Below are positions 51,478 through 60,173 of a stretch of DNA of 64,000 nt, one piece after another (position 1 is the first letter of the stretch; every line of letters starts with the position of its first letter). Source of the stretch: Arthrobacter sp. CJ23 (GTDB lineage Bacteria > Actinomycetota > Actinomycetes > Actinomycetales > Micrococcaceae); NCBI RefSeq assembly GCF_024741795.1, contig NZ_CP102950.1:3596001-3660000 (forward strand). The letters run 5' to 3'. Below the pieces are notes generated by a model. It worked only from the letters and a program-made list of their open reading frames with translations. It did no database searches and was not told where the DNA came from. Position numbers and translations under genes: made by a program.

Positions 51478-52947
51478 ATGAAATCATCGAAGGTGAGGCG
51501 CAGAATAGTAGCTTCCCTGGCCGCAATTGCCTCAGCAGCAATGCTTGCCCTCGGGGCAGGGGGCGCGCACGCGGCGAACACCGCGAACATCGATCCGTCC
51601 CAAACCGGTTCGCTGACCATCCACAAGTACCAGACGCCGGCCACGCCGACCAACCTGCCCAACAACGGAACAGCACTGACCCCGGCCCAGCTGGCGGGCC
51701 TGACGCCCATGGCCGGAGTCACGTTCACGGTTCAGAAGGTCAACAACATTGACCTGACAACCAACGCGGGCTGGACCGCCGCGGCCGCCCTGACACCGGC
51801 CCAGGCCGCCGCGCAGGCAGCCACTCCGGGCTCCACGGTCATCACCGACGCGGCCGGAACAGCCACCCTGGGGAACCTTCCCCTGGGCCTGTACCTCGTG
51901 ACGGAGACCGGCTACCCGGCCGGCGTCACTCCCGCATCCCCGTTCCTCGTCACGCTACCCATGACGGACCCCGTGAACGAGAGCAACTGGATCTACAACG
52001 TCAACGCCTACCCCAAGAACGCCGTGACCGGGGCCACGAAGACCGTCACGGACGCCCCGGCCATCAAGCTCGGCGACAACGTTCAGTGGACCATCACCGG
52101 CGACATCCCCAATGTCAACCCGATCGATGGATACCGGATCGTGGACCAGCTCGACCCGAAGCTGACGTACACGAACTCGACGGTGGCGCTCTCCAACGGC
52201 GCCACACTGACCCTGAACACGGACTACACCATCGTGTTCGACGCGGCCACGAACACCCTCACGGTCGACTTCACCGCCAGCGGCCGGGCCATCCTGGCTG
52301 CCGACCCGACAGCCAAGGTCCTGGTGACGGTGAACACCACCGTGAACACGGTCGGCCAGATCGCGAACACGGCCTTCGTCTACTCGAACGCGGCCAGCTT
52401 CACCATCACCCCGGGCCAGCCCGGCGGACCGGTCGTCACACCCCCGGTGATTACCAAATGGGGCGACATCGTCCTGCACAAGCAGGACTCCCAGAGCTCC
52501 GCGGCCCTCGCGGGCGCCACGTTCTCGGTGTACCCGACCCAGGTCGATGCCTTGGCCGGCACCAACGCCATCACCATCGCCGGTGTCAGCTCCTGGACCA
52601 CCGATGCCACCGGCAACCTCGTGATCTCCGGACTGCGCTACTCCAACTGGGCCAACGGAGCAGCTGTAAGCCCGGGCCAGCCCGGCTACCAGTCCTACTG
52701 GCTGGTGGAGACCAAGGCTCCGGCCGGCTACGAGCTGCTCGCCCAGCCGGTTGAAACGACGGTCACCAGCGCTGATCCGTCGGTCGTCACGGTGACGATC
52801 GACAACGTCCCGCACAACGCCGGATTCCAGTTGCCGCTCACCGGTGGCGTGGGAACCTGGGCCCTGACCGCCGGCGGCGTCCTCGTCTTGGCAGGCGCCG
52901 GTCTCTTCATGGTCACCGGCCGACGGAGCCGCAACGAGGCAAAGTAG
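51478..52947 (+). CDS. Major pilin (SpaH/EbpB family), LPLTG-anchored
   Basis: 489 residues from ATG 51478 with GAAAGGA upstream. Signal peptide KVRRRIVASLAAIASAAMLA to GAHAA. The mature part has three Ig-like/SpaA domains with YPK (178-180), whose Lys should form the intermolecular isopeptide bond, E-box YWLVETKAPAGY and LPLTG (452-456) followed by a hydrophobic stretch and GRRSRNEAK. From GSLTIHKY to the end it is very similar to the pilin half of the fusion gene, differing mainly near both ends. Probably the shaft subunit. Confidence 0.92.
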   Translation: MKSSKVRRRIVASLAAIASAAMLALGAGGAHAANTANIDPSQTGSLTIHKYQTPATPTNLPNNGTALTPAQLAGLTPMAGVTFTVQKVNNIDLTTNAGWTAAAALTPAQAAAQAATPGSTVITDAAGTATLGNLPLGLYLVTETGYPAGVTPASPFLVTLPMTDPVNESNWIYNVNAYPKNAVTGATKTVTDAPAIKLGDNVQWTITGDIPNVNPIDGYRIVDQLDPKLTYTNSTVALSNGATLTLNTDYTIVFDAATNTLTVDFTASGRAILAADPTAKVLVTVNTTVNTVGQIANTAFVYSNAASFTITPGQPGGPVVTPPVITKWGDIVLHKQDSQSSAALAGATFSVYPTQVDALAGTNAITIAGVSSWTTDATGNLVISGLRYSNWANGAAVSPGQPGYQSYWLVETKAPAGYELLAQPVETTVTSADPSVVTVTIDNVPHNAGFQLPLTGGVGTWALTAGGVLVLAGAGLFMVTGRRSRNEAK

Positions 52948-52981
52948 CCGTCCCTCGGTGACCTGCACCCCTTGATGCAGG

Positions 52982-53017
52982 GTATGGGGCATCCACCACT
53001 TGGTGGATGCCCCATAC
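52982..53017 (+). terminator. Perfect 16-bp hairpin between pilin and sortase genes
   Basis: GTATGGGGCATCCACC (52982-52997) pairs exactly with 53002-53017 around ACTT. There is no T-run after it, so it may attenuate rather than stop transcription, or protect the pilin mRNA, giving much pilin and little sortase. A smaller hairpin (CCTGCA/TGCAGG) lies directly before it. Confidence 0.65.
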
Positions 53018-53047
53018 AGCTCCCGTCCATCACAGCAAGAGGCCCCA

Positions 53048-54004
53048 ATGACCCAGACCCTCGAAGAACTCATGGAGGGTTCCGAACCCGGCCCGGGCTC
53101 CCCTCGGCGCCGCAGAACCGGCAGAACGGCGACCGGACGCAAGGGCATCCGATTCGGTCTTGCTGACCGGAGGCTCGTAACGATGATGGTGATCGCAGCC
53201 GTCGGGCTGGGCCTGGTCCTCTACCCACAGGCAGCGGACTGGTTCAGTTCGATCTCCCACAACACCCAGCTTTCCGGCTACGCGCAGGAAGTGGAACAGC
53301 TGGAACCCTCGGCCCGGACGAAAGTGCTGGACCGGGCACGCGAATACAACTCCCGCATCCCGCCAGGTCAGCTGCGGGACCCCTACTCCGCCGCTGCCCC
53401 CACCCCGGCCATGAACGGGCCGCTGGAGGACTACCAAAGCCAATTGAACGTGGCCAACGACGAGGTGATCGGCAGATTCCGCTACCCCTCGCTGAACATC
53501 GATCTACCCATCTTCCACGGAACCAGCGACGACGTCCTGGCCAAAGGAGTCGGCCACCTCTACGGCTCCTCCCTTCCCGTCGGCGGCCCCGGTACACACA
53601 GCGTCCTGACATCCCACTCGGGAATCCCGAACGCGGAACTCTTCAACCCCCTCCACAACGCGAAAACGGGTGACATCTTCTCCACCGAAGTCATGGACCA
53701 CACCTTCCTGTACCAGGTGAACAAGATCGAGGTGGTCAAACCGGACGACATTTCCTCCCTCAAGATCACCGCAGCCGAGGACTCCATCACACTGGTCACG
53801 TGCACCCCCATCGGAGTGAACTCGCACCGGCTCCTCGTCCACGCCTCGCGGATCGCGGATCTTCCCAAAGACGCCCCGGAGCAGAAAACCCTGGCAGGAC
53901 GCCAAACCAACACCGGATTCCCGTTCTGGGCCGTCTACTTCATCGGAGGCCTGCTGGCCTTCTACCTGGCATCCATACTCCGGAACCGCCGACCCAAGCG
54001 ATGA
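53048..54004 (+). CDS. Class C (pilus-polymerising) sortase
   Basis: 318 residues from ATG 53048 with AAGAGG upstream. N-terminal membrane segment (MMVIAAVGLGLVLYPQAADW), a lid-like LRDPYSAAAP, then catalytic His in GTHSVLTSHSG, Cys in ITLVTCTPIGVN and Arg in NSHRLLVHASRI. A second membrane segment near the C-terminus (FWAVYFIGGLLAFYLASIL) is typical of class C. It should polymerise the 51478 pilin through YPK and LPLTG and could also act on the fusion protein's pilin. Confidence 0.93.
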   Translation: MTQTLEELMEGSEPGPGSPRRRRTGRTATGRKGIRFGLADRRLVTMMVIAAVGLGLVLYPQAADWFSSISHNTQLSGYAQEVEQLEPSARTKVLDRAREYNSRIPPGQLRDPYSAAAPTPAMNGPLEDYQSQLNVANDEVIGRFRYPSLNIDLPIFHGTSDDVLAKGVGHLYGSSLPVGGPGTHSVLTSHSGIPNAELFNPLHNAKTGDIFSTEVMDHTFLYQVNKIEVVKPDDISSLKITAAEDSITLVTCTPIGVNSHRLLVHASRIADLPKDAPEQKTLAGRQTNTGFPFWAVYFIGGLLAFYLASILRNRRPKR

Positions 54005-54068
54005 TCCAAACGCTTCGGGCGCGCAAAGGCCTGAGACGCACCTACCTGCAGACAAGGAAGCAACCACA

Positions 54069-54305
54069 ATGGCTACACAATTCAATCTCTACGTTGACGC
54101 GGATGCCAGCCTGAGATTCCAACTCGTCACCGGAAACGGAGACGTGCTGCTCACCTCCGATGCTTTTGCGGACGAGGATGCGGCAATCGCAGCGATCTGG
54201 TCAGTGCGCGAGGCCGCGGCGAAAGGGCGCATCGTTGATCTCACCAGTTCAGGACCCGAAACCACACCGCCGGCTAACCTCGGCATTGAGCCAGTCGATC
54301 TCTGA
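54069..54305 (+). CDS. DUF1508 (YegP-like) small protein
   Basis: 78 residues; ribosome site AAGGAAGC. FNLYVDADASLRFQLVTGNG and DVLLTSDAFADEDAAIAAIW follow the DUF1508 pattern (F-x-LY-x-D...RF-L...NG-V). Family members are uncharacterised small proteins. It lies 64 bases after the sortase on the same strand; a functional link to the pilus is not evident. Confidence 0.6.
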   Translation: MATQFNLYVDADASLRFQLVTGNGDVLLTSDAFADEDAAIAAIWSVREAAAKGRIVDLTSSGPETTPPANLGIEPVDL

Positions 54306-54421
54306 TTCAGCGGATGCGGAGGCGTCCGTTCTCCATGGATCGCATGCCAGACCGTGCCTCATACAGTCGTATGCCCCCATGCGGTCTACGGCAGGAGAGC
54401 CGCTGGCAGAGGGTGTGAGCC

Positions 54422-55018
54422 CTACGCGCCGTGCTTGGCCAGCCTGAATTCGAGTCCGTTGCGGACGGCGGGCCACTCGTGCTCCAGGATGGAGAAGACC
54501 ACGGTGTCGCGGAGGGCGCCGTCTGCGCTGCGCGAGTGGTTCCGCAGGACGCCGTCCTGCTTGGCCCCGAGCCGGGCGATGGCTTCCCTCGACTGCTGGT
54601 TCAGCCAGTGCGTGCGGAACTCCACGGCGGGGCACCCGAGGGTTTCGAAGGCGTGGCGCAGGAGCAGCAGCTTGGAATCGGGGTTGCTGCCGCTGCCGTG
54701 GGCCGAGGCCGCGTTCCAGGTGGATCCGATCTCCACGCGGGGAGTGGCGGCGTCGATGTTCATGTAGGTGGTCATGCCGATGAGCTTGCCGGTGGCGTTG
54801 AGGCGGGTGGCGAAAGGCAGCATGGACCCCTGGTCCTGCAGGGCCAGGCGCCGCCCGATCTCCGCCGCCATGCCGTCCGGTTCCGGAACGGAGGTGTACC
54901 AGAGTTTCCAGAGTTCGCCGTCGCGGACGGCCTCCACCAGTCCGTCGTGGTGGTCATGGCTGAGGGGCTCCAGGGTCACGTACCGGCCGCTCAGGGTAAT
55001 GGGTTCAAATGAGGTCAC
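54422..55018 (-). CDS. GNAT N-acetyltransferase (RimL type)
   Basis: 198 residues from GTG 55018. SFEPITLSGRYVTLEPLSHD beginning, LIGMTTYMNIDAATPRVEIG, STWNAASAHGSGSNPDSKLL, LRHAFETLGCPAVEFRTHWL and NQQSREAIARLGAKQDGVLR are typical of RimL-like acetyltransferases, though the acetyl-CoA loop (AHGSGSNPDSK) is divergent. Substrate unknown. Divergent from the SGNH hydrolase. Confidence 0.82.
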   Translation of the reverse strand: MTSFEPITLSGRYVTLEPLSHDHHDGLVEAVRDGELWKLWYTSVPEPDGMAAEIGRRLALQDQGSMLPFATRLNATGKLIGMTTYMNIDAATPRVEIGSTWNAASAHGSGSNPDSKLLLLRHAFETLGCPAVEFRTHWLNQQSREAIARLGAKQDGVLRNHSRSADGALRDTVVFSILEHEWPAVRNGLEFRLAKHGA

Positions 55019-55131
55019 CGTGCCAGCCTAGTGGTGGCCCCGACAGACAAAGTACCGGCCGCCGGTGACGCCCGGGTACTTTCGGGCGTAGCCTGCGAAT
55101 GACCGTATCCGTGCGACTAAGGGGAAGTCCC

Positions 55132-55965
55132 GTGAAAGTCTTCAATGCCCGACGCCGGCCGCTTGCTTTGGCTGCCGCCCTCGCCTCCGTCACCCTCGCG
55201 TTGTCCTTGTCCGGCGCTCCGGCACAGGCCGCCCCGGCTCCGCAGCCGGCCGCCAAGCAGGCCGCCGTCTACGTTGCGCTCGGCGATTCCTACGCTGCCG
55301 GCACCGGCGGCGGCGCCACCGTCCAGAGCCCGTACCTTCCGTTCCAGTGCCTGCAGACCGCCAAGGCCTACCCGGCCCTGCTGGGCGGCACCAACCTCGG
55401 CTGCTTCGGGGCCACCACCGCCGACGTTCGGTTCATCGCCTCAAGCTTCGCTCCGCTGCTGGCCCCGGCCACCGAAGTGACCATCACCGCCGGCGGAAAC
55501 GATGCCGGAGTCGGCAATGTCACCGCCGTCTGCGTTCCCGATCCTGCCGGCCTGGCCTGCGCAGCCGCCGTTGCCGCCGCGCAGGCCGCCTTGCCGGCCG
55601 TGCCGGGGAATGTGGCCGCCATGGTGGCCCATGTCAGGCCCCTGGCGCCGAATGCCGACATCGTGCTGACCGGCTATCCGCGGCTGTTCACCATCACCAG
55701 CGCCATGCCGCCCGCGCAGCGGGCGCTGGCCACCACGCTGAACGGCATGGCCGACCAGCTCAACGCCGCCGTCAAGGCCGGGGCTGATGCCGCCGGCGTG
55801 CCTTTCGTGGATGTGACCAACCGATTCAAGGGCCACGGGGTCGGTTCCGACACGCCGTGGATCAACTTCGACGGCACCCCCTTCAACCCGGACAATTTCC
55901 ACCCGAATGCGGCCGGATACACCAACGGCTACCGGCCGGCAGTGGACACCGCCGTCAAGAGGTGA
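55132..55965 (+). CDS. Secreted SGNH/GDSL hydrolase
   Basis: 277 residues from GTG 55132, preceded by AAGGGGAAG; an ATG at 55099 is in frame but has no ribosome site. Signal peptide RPLALAAALASVTLALSLSG to AQAAPA. Block I is YVALGDSYAAGTG with the nucleophilic Ser, block III GGNDAGVGN, block V DNFHPNAAGYTNGYR with Asp and His. Several Cys may form disulfides (FQCLQTA, LGCFGAT, AVCVPD). An esterase or lipase-like enzyme acting outside the cell. Confidence 0.9.
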   Translation: MKVFNARRRPLALAAALASVTLALSLSGAPAQAAPAPQPAAKQAAVYVALGDSYAAGTGGGATVQSPYLPFQCLQTAKAYPALLGGTNLGCFGATTADVRFIASSFAPLLAPATEVTITAGGNDAGVGNVTAVCVPDPAGLACAAAVAAAQAALPAVPGNVAAMVAHVRPLAPNADIVLTGYPRLFTITSAMPPAQRALATTLNGMADQLNAAVKAGADAAGVPFVDVTNRFKGHGVGSDTPWINFDGTPFNPDNFHPNAAGYTNGYRPAVDTAVKR

Positions 55966-56004
55966 GCGGGCACGTGCTCCGGGGATGACCCGGGAGCAGG
56001 AACG

Positions 56005-56868
56005 TCAGTCGTTCCAGTCGAAGAAGCCCTTGCCGCTCTTGCGTCCAAGCTCTCCGCGGGCCACTTTGTCGCGCAGGATCTGCGGCGGGGCGAAGCGCTC
56101 ACCCAGCGTGGAGTGCAGGTATTCGGCAATGCCCAGGCGCACGTCCAGGCCAACGATGTCCGTGGTTTTCAGCGGGCCGGTGGGGTGCTTGTAGCCAAGC
56201 ACCATCGCGGCATCGATGTCCTCGGCAGAGGCGACGCCTTCCTCCACCATGCGCATCGCCTCCAGTGCGATGGCCACGCCCAGGCGGGAGGACGCGAACC
56301 CCGGAGCGTCGTTCACCACGACGGCGGTCTTGCCGAGTGCCTCGGTCCAGTCCCTGGCGGCTGCTGCGAGTTCGGGCGAGGTCTCCTTGGCCAGGACCAC
56401 CTCGATGAGGGTGGAGGCAGGCACCGGGTTGAAGAAGTGCAGGCCCACAAAGTTGCCAGGGCGGCGGAGGGTGCTCGCCAGCGCCGTGACGGAAAGTGAG
56501 GAGGTGTTGGAGGCCAGGAAGGCGTCTGCGGAAAGGTGCTCTTCCACGGCCTTCAGGGCCGAGACCTTCAGCTCGTAGTCCTCCGGCACGGCTTCCACCA
56601 CCAGCCCGCAGTGGATGAAGGATTCGTAGTCGGTGGAGGTGCTGAAGCGGGACAGCGCCTCCTCGGCTGTTTCGTTCAGGGTGCCGCGGGCCGCGGACTT
56701 GGCCACGGCCTCGGCCACGCGGTCCTGGGCGCCGGCGGCGGATGTGTGGTCCCGTTCCACCACCACCACCGTGGCGCCCTTGATGAGGAAGGCGTGGGCG
56801 ATGCCTGCGCCCATGCGGCCGCCGCCGAGGACTCCGACAACGTGCGGGATGGCGGGAACAGCTGTCAT
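56005..56868 (-). CDS. paaH: 3-hydroxyacyl-CoA dehydrogenase (paa pathway)
   Basis: 287 residues. NAD-binding VVGVLGGGRMGAGIAHAFLI, ASNTSSLSVTALASTLRRPG, NFVGLHFFNPVPASTLIEVV with the catalytic His, and DAPGFASSRLGVAIALEAMR. The C-terminal domain ends KSGKGFFDWND. It is one domain pair of normal length for 3-hydroxybutyryl-CoA dehydrogenases. Its context with paaF and paaJ assigns oxidation of 3-hydroxyadipyl-CoA. The ATG overlaps the paaF stop. Confidence 0.9.
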   Translation of the reverse strand: MTAVPAIPHVVGVLGGGRMGAGIAHAFLIKGATVVVVERDHTSAAGAQDRVAEAVAKSAARGTLNETAEEALSRFSTSTDYESFIHCGLVVEAVPEDYELKVSALKAVEEHLSADAFLASNTSSLSVTALASTLRRPGNFVGLHFFNPVPASTLIEVVLAKETSPELAAAARDWTEALGKTAVVVNDAPGFASSRLGVAIALEAMRMVEEGVASAEDIDAAMVLGYKHPTGPLKTTDIVGLDVRLGIAEYLHSTLGERFAPPQILRDKVARGELGRKSGKGFFDWND

Positions 56869-57686
56869 TTCTCGGTCCTGTCTGCGGTGGTGCCTGTGGT
56901 GGATGCGGTGGAACCGGCGTCGGGCCTTTTGTCTGTGTTCTTCCGGTCCAGGAACGCCTGCATGCGGTCGAACTTCGCCTGCGATTCGAAGAGGATGCCC
57001 TGGGCGAGGGTATCGATCAGCGGATGGGCCTCGGCCGGGGCGTGGAAGACGGACTTGGTGATGCGGACGGCCAGGGGATCCTGCCGGGAGATGCGGTCCG
57101 CCAGATTGTGGGCGGCCTCCATCAGCAGCGGGGCCTCGTGGATTTCGGTGATCAGGTTAACCCGCAGGGCGTCCTCGGCACGGAGAACCAGGCCCGCCAG
57201 GAGGATCTCCTTGGCCACCGGCTCGCCCACGAGCTCCTTGAGCCGCCAGGAGGCACCCGCTGCGGCCAGGATGCCCAGGCCGGTTTCGGGGTTGCCGATG
57301 CGTACGCTCGGCGTCCCGATGCGGAAGTCAGCGGCGTAGGCGAGCTCCGCGCCGCCGCCCAGGCAGTAGCCGTCCAGCGCCGCGATGACGGGCATGGGCA
57401 GCTTGGCGATCCGCACGAAGATGGTGGAGTTGATGCCCTGCAAGGCGTCATCGCGGCGGCGTTCGCGCAGCTGGCCGATGTCCGCGCCGGAGGCAAACAC
57501 GCCATCCGTACCGGCGATGATGAGGATCTTCGGTTCGCGTTCAAGGTAGGCGCAGACGGCGTGGAGTTCGTCCACCATCTGCTGGTCAATCGCGTTGCGG
57601 ACCTCGGGCCGGTTGAGCAGGACCGTGAGGCGGTCTTCGCGTTCCTCGATGAGGAGCGTGCCGAAGTCTTCCGGGTTCAGTGCCAT
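56865..57686 (-). CDS. paaF: Enoyl-CoA hydratase (paa pathway)
   Basis: 273 residues from ATG 57686, which overlaps the paaJ stop (TGATG). Crotonase fold: LNRPEVRNAIDQQMVDELHA, GVFASGADIGQL and LDGYCLGGGAELAYAADFRI for the oxyanion hole, and GNPETGLGILAAAGASWRL carrying the hydratase-type Glu. A Thr/Ser-rich tail of about 20 residues (DAGSTASTTGTTADRTEK) extends beyond the usual end. Acts on 2,3-dehydroadipyl-CoA (inference from context). Confidence 0.85.
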   Translation of the reverse strand: MALNPEDFGTLLIEEREDRLTVLLNRPEVRNAIDQQMVDELHAVCAYLEREPKILIIAGTDGVFASGADIGQLRERRRDDALQGINSTIFVRIAKLPMPVIAALDGYCLGGGAELAYAADFRIGTPSVRIGNPETGLGILAAAGASWRLKELVGEPVAKEILLAGLVLRAEDALRVNLITEIHEAPLLMEAAHNLADRISRQDPLAVRITKSVFHAPAEAHPLIDTLAQGILFESQAKFDRMQAFLDRKNTDKRPDAGSTASTTGTTADRTEK

Positions 57687-58909
57687 CAGACGCCTTCCAG
57701 CAGCATTGCGGTGCCCTGCCCGACGCCGATGCACATCGTGGCGAGGCCGATCTTGCGTTCCGTTCCGGCGAGCTCCCGCTCCATGCGGCCCAGGAGGGTG
57801 ATGGCGATACGCGAGCCGCTGGAACCCAGCGGGTGCCCCAGGGAGATCGCACCGCCGTCGAGGTTGACGATCTCCGGGTCCAGCCCCAGGCGGCGCATGC
57901 TCGCGAGCGACTGGGTGGCGAAGGCTTCGTTGAGTTCCACCGCGGAGATGTCGTCCACGGAGAGCCCGGTGCGGGCCAGGACCTTCTGCGTTGCCGGCAC
58001 CGGGCCGATGCCCATGATCTCGGGCTCGCAGCCGGCTGAAGCGCCGTCGATGATGCGGGCCCGCGGCGTGAGGCCGAACTTCTGGATGGCCGCTTCCGAG
58101 GCCACGATGATGGCGGAGGCGCCGTCGTTGAGCGTGGAGGAGTTGCCGGCCGTGACGATGGATCCGCCGGCCACCACGGGGCGGAGTCCGGAAAGGACGT
58201 CCATGGTGGTGCCCTCGCGCGGGCCTTCGTCGGTGTCCACCACGGTTTCGCCCTTGCGGGTCTTGACGGTGACGGGGACGATTTCGTCCTTGAAGCGGCC
58301 GCCTGCGATGGCGGCCAGGGCGCGCTCGTGGGAGCGGACGGCGAAGGCGTCGGCGTCCTCGCGGCTGATGCCGTCCACGCGGCCCACTTCCTCGGCGGTT
58401 TCCGGCATGGAGTACGTCATCTTGCCGCCACGGGACAGCTCGCCCTTGGTGAAGAGCGGGTTGGCGAAGCGCCAGCCGATGGAGGTATCGAAGATCTGGC
58501 CGGGTTTGGCGAAGGCCGTGGCGGGCTTCTCCTGGACCCAGGGGGCGCGGCTCATGGATTCGACGCCGCCGGCCACCACGATGTCCGCGGCGCCGGACTT
58601 GATCATCTGGCTGGCCATGATGATGGCGCTCAGCCCGGAGGCGCAGAGGCGGTTGACGGTGATGCCAGGGATGTGGAGCGGGAGGCCTGCCAGGATGGTG
58701 GCCATGCGGGCCACGTTGCGGTTTTCCTCGCCGGCGCCGTTCGCGTTCCCGAGGATGACCTCGTCTATGGCATCCGGGTCCACGCCGGCCCGGGCCACGG
58801 CCTCGCGGACCACCAGTGCAGCAAGGTCATCGGGGCGGACGGAGGAAAGTGCGCCGCCGTACCGGCCTACGGGTGTGCGGGCACCGCCAACAAGAAAAGC
58901 CTCAACCAT
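57686..58909 (-). CDS. paaJ: Thiolase (3-oxoadipyl-CoA / 3-oxo-5,6-dehydrosuberyl-CoA)
   Basis: 407 residues. ARTPVGRYGGALSSVRPDDL, the acylated Cys in VNRLCASGLSAIIMASQMIK, NEAFATQSLASMRRLGLDPE, GGAISLGHPLGSSGSRIAIT with the active His, and LATMCIGVGQGTAMLLEGV with the second Cys. Full length. It carries out both thiolytic steps that release acetyl-CoA and succinyl-CoA. First gene of paaJ-paaF-paaH; a PaaR-type operator is 45 bases upstream. Confidence 0.93.
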   Translation of the reverse strand: MVEAFLVGGARTPVGRYGGALSSVRPDDLAALVVREAVARAGVDPDAIDEVILGNANGAGEENRNVARMATILAGLPLHIPGITVNRLCASGLSAIIMASQMIKSGAADIVVAGGVESMSRAPWVQEKPATAFAKPGQIFDTSIGWRFANPLFTKGELSRGGKMTYSMPETAEEVGRVDGISREDADAFAVRSHERALAAIAGGRFKDEIVPVTVKTRKGETVVDTDEGPREGTTMDVLSGLRPVVAGGSIVTAGNSSTLNDGASAIIVASEAAIQKFGLTPRARIIDGASAGCEPEIMGIGPVPATQKVLARTGLSVDDISAVELNEAFATQSLASMRRLGLDPEIVNLDGGAISLGHPLGSSGSRIAITLLGRMERELAGTERKIGLATMCIGVGQGTAMLLEGV

Positions 58910-58953
58910 GAGAACATCCTTCGCGAAGGGAAAAGGGCCGGCGCGGGAATAAA

Positions 58954-58970
58954 TTACCGACCGTTCGTTC
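58954..58970 (-). promoter_or_regulatory. PaaR-type operator upstream of paaJ
   Basis: TTACCGACCGTTCGTTC, identical over 17 bases (and two more to the left) to the site before paaA, although the two loci are 39 kb apart. Confidence 0.75.
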
Positions 58971-59028
58971 TATAAAGATTACACGCTGCCGCCAAGCGGT
59001 CAACAGATGAAGCCCCCTTCGCCACCGG

Positions 59029-59685
59029 CTACACCACGCGGATTCCCAGGTGCCCGGCCAGCAGGGGCGCCAGCAGGCCGAGCTGGTAGTCGTCGATCAC
59101 CACGCCCGCCAGGCCGTCGAGTCCGTTGATCGCCCGGAAGTCGGTGCCGCGGAGGTCCACGTCCTTGAGCTTGGCGCCGGTGACGTCCAGCGTCCCGATG
59201 GTGCAGTTCTTCAACGCCACGCGGTTGGCGGTGCAGGCGCCGAGATCGAGCTCGTTGATGATGCAGTCGGAGATCAGCACGTCCACCAGCTTGGAACCGC
59301 GCAGGTTCACATAGTCCAGCTTGCCGCCGTCGATCCTCACCGAGCGCCAGCTGCCCTCGTACAGTTCGGCGGAACCCCAGCGCGGATTGCCGATCTCCAC
59401 CTCCTGCCACGAGGTCCGGGCCGCCATGAGGACCGGCGCATAGGGTTCGGCCAGGACGCAGTCCCGGAACGTGGCCCCGCGCAGCTGGGTTTCGTTGAAG
59501 GAGACGCCCGCGAATTCGCATTCGATGAAGTCGGTGCCGCTCAGCTCCAGGCCGTCGGCCGAGGCACGGCGGTACCGGACGCCGTCGTACCGTTCGCCGC
59601 GCTGGAAGTCCGGGGCGTCGTCGTCCCGCAGCCCGTCCAGGCGGACGGGGGAAAGGCGCGGGGCGGCGACCTTCGCTGCCGTCAC
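59029..59685 (-). CDS. Pentapeptide-repeat protein
   Basis: 218 residues from GTG 59685, which overlaps the SRPBCC stop (GTGA). The body is a string of pentapeptide-like A(D/N)LXX turns: GTDFIECEFAGVSFNETQLR, GATFRDCVLAEPY, KLDYVNLRGSKLVDVLISDC, NRVALKNCTIGTLDVTGAKL and KDVDLRGTDFRAINGL. It would form a right-handed quadrilateral helix. Function unknown; some family members mimic DNA and bind gyrase. Translationally coupled to the SRPBCC gene. Confidence 0.85.
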   Translation of the reverse strand: MTAAKVAAPRLSPVRLDGLRDDDAPDFQRGERYDGVRYRRASADGLELSGTDFIECEFAGVSFNETQLRGATFRDCVLAEPYAPVLMAARTSWQEVEIGNPRWGSAELYEGSWRSVRIDGGKLDYVNLRGSKLVDVLISDCIINELDLGACTANRVALKNCTIGTLDVTGAKLKDVDLRGTDFRAINGLDGLAGVVIDDYQLGLLAPLLAGHLGIRVV

Positions 59686-60143
59686 TGGAGCGACTCGGCC
59701 TTCGCGGCGATCTCCGCCAGGTCCTTGGCAAGCGCCTTGCGCGTCATGCTCATGCCGAGCTTCCCGAAAAGGGCCATGGAGATCTTGCTCAGGAGGGTGG
59801 GTTTGAGGATCTCGGCGCCGAAGGACAGCGTCAGCTGCGTGCCGCCGTCGTGCTCTTCCAAGGTGAAGCGGGTGGTGTAGTCGGCGCCGCCCTGCAAGGC
59901 CTTGACCGTGGTGCTGCGCGGCGGATCCGTCTGCGACACCCACATTTCCACGGTTTCCTGCCGGCCCATCATGGTGCGGGTCTCCTTCCAGCGGGTGCCC
60001 TCGCCGTAGGGGCCGTCGCTGAGCATCTGGATGGCGTCAATGCCGGAAAGGGTGGCTGCGGAGCCGGGAATGTCCGAGATGACGGCCCAGACCTTGTCCG
60101 GGGCTGCGTTGACGTGCTGGCTGAGGCTGGTGCTGTGGTCCAT
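59682..60143 (-). CDS. SRPBCC-family protein
   Basis: 153 residues. STSLSQHVNAAPDKVWAVIS, DIPGSAATLSGIDAIQMLSD, GEGTRWKETRTMMGRQETVE and FTLEEHDGGTQLTLSFGAEI follow the polyketide-cyclase/START pattern. Ligand unknown. Its 3' end overlaps the pentapeptide-repeat gene. Its start is 30 bases from palindrome R2. Confidence 0.83.
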   Translation of the reverse strand: MDHSTSLSQHVNAAPDKVWAVISDIPGSAATLSGIDAIQMLSDGPYGEGTRWKETRTMMGRQETVEMWVSQTDPPRSTTVKALQGGADYTTRFTLEEHDGGTQLTLSFGAEILKPTLLSKISMALFGKLGMSMTRKALAKDLAEIAAKAESLQ

Positions 60144-60173
60144 GGACTGAGCCTAGCCCCGGCCCCGGACAGT

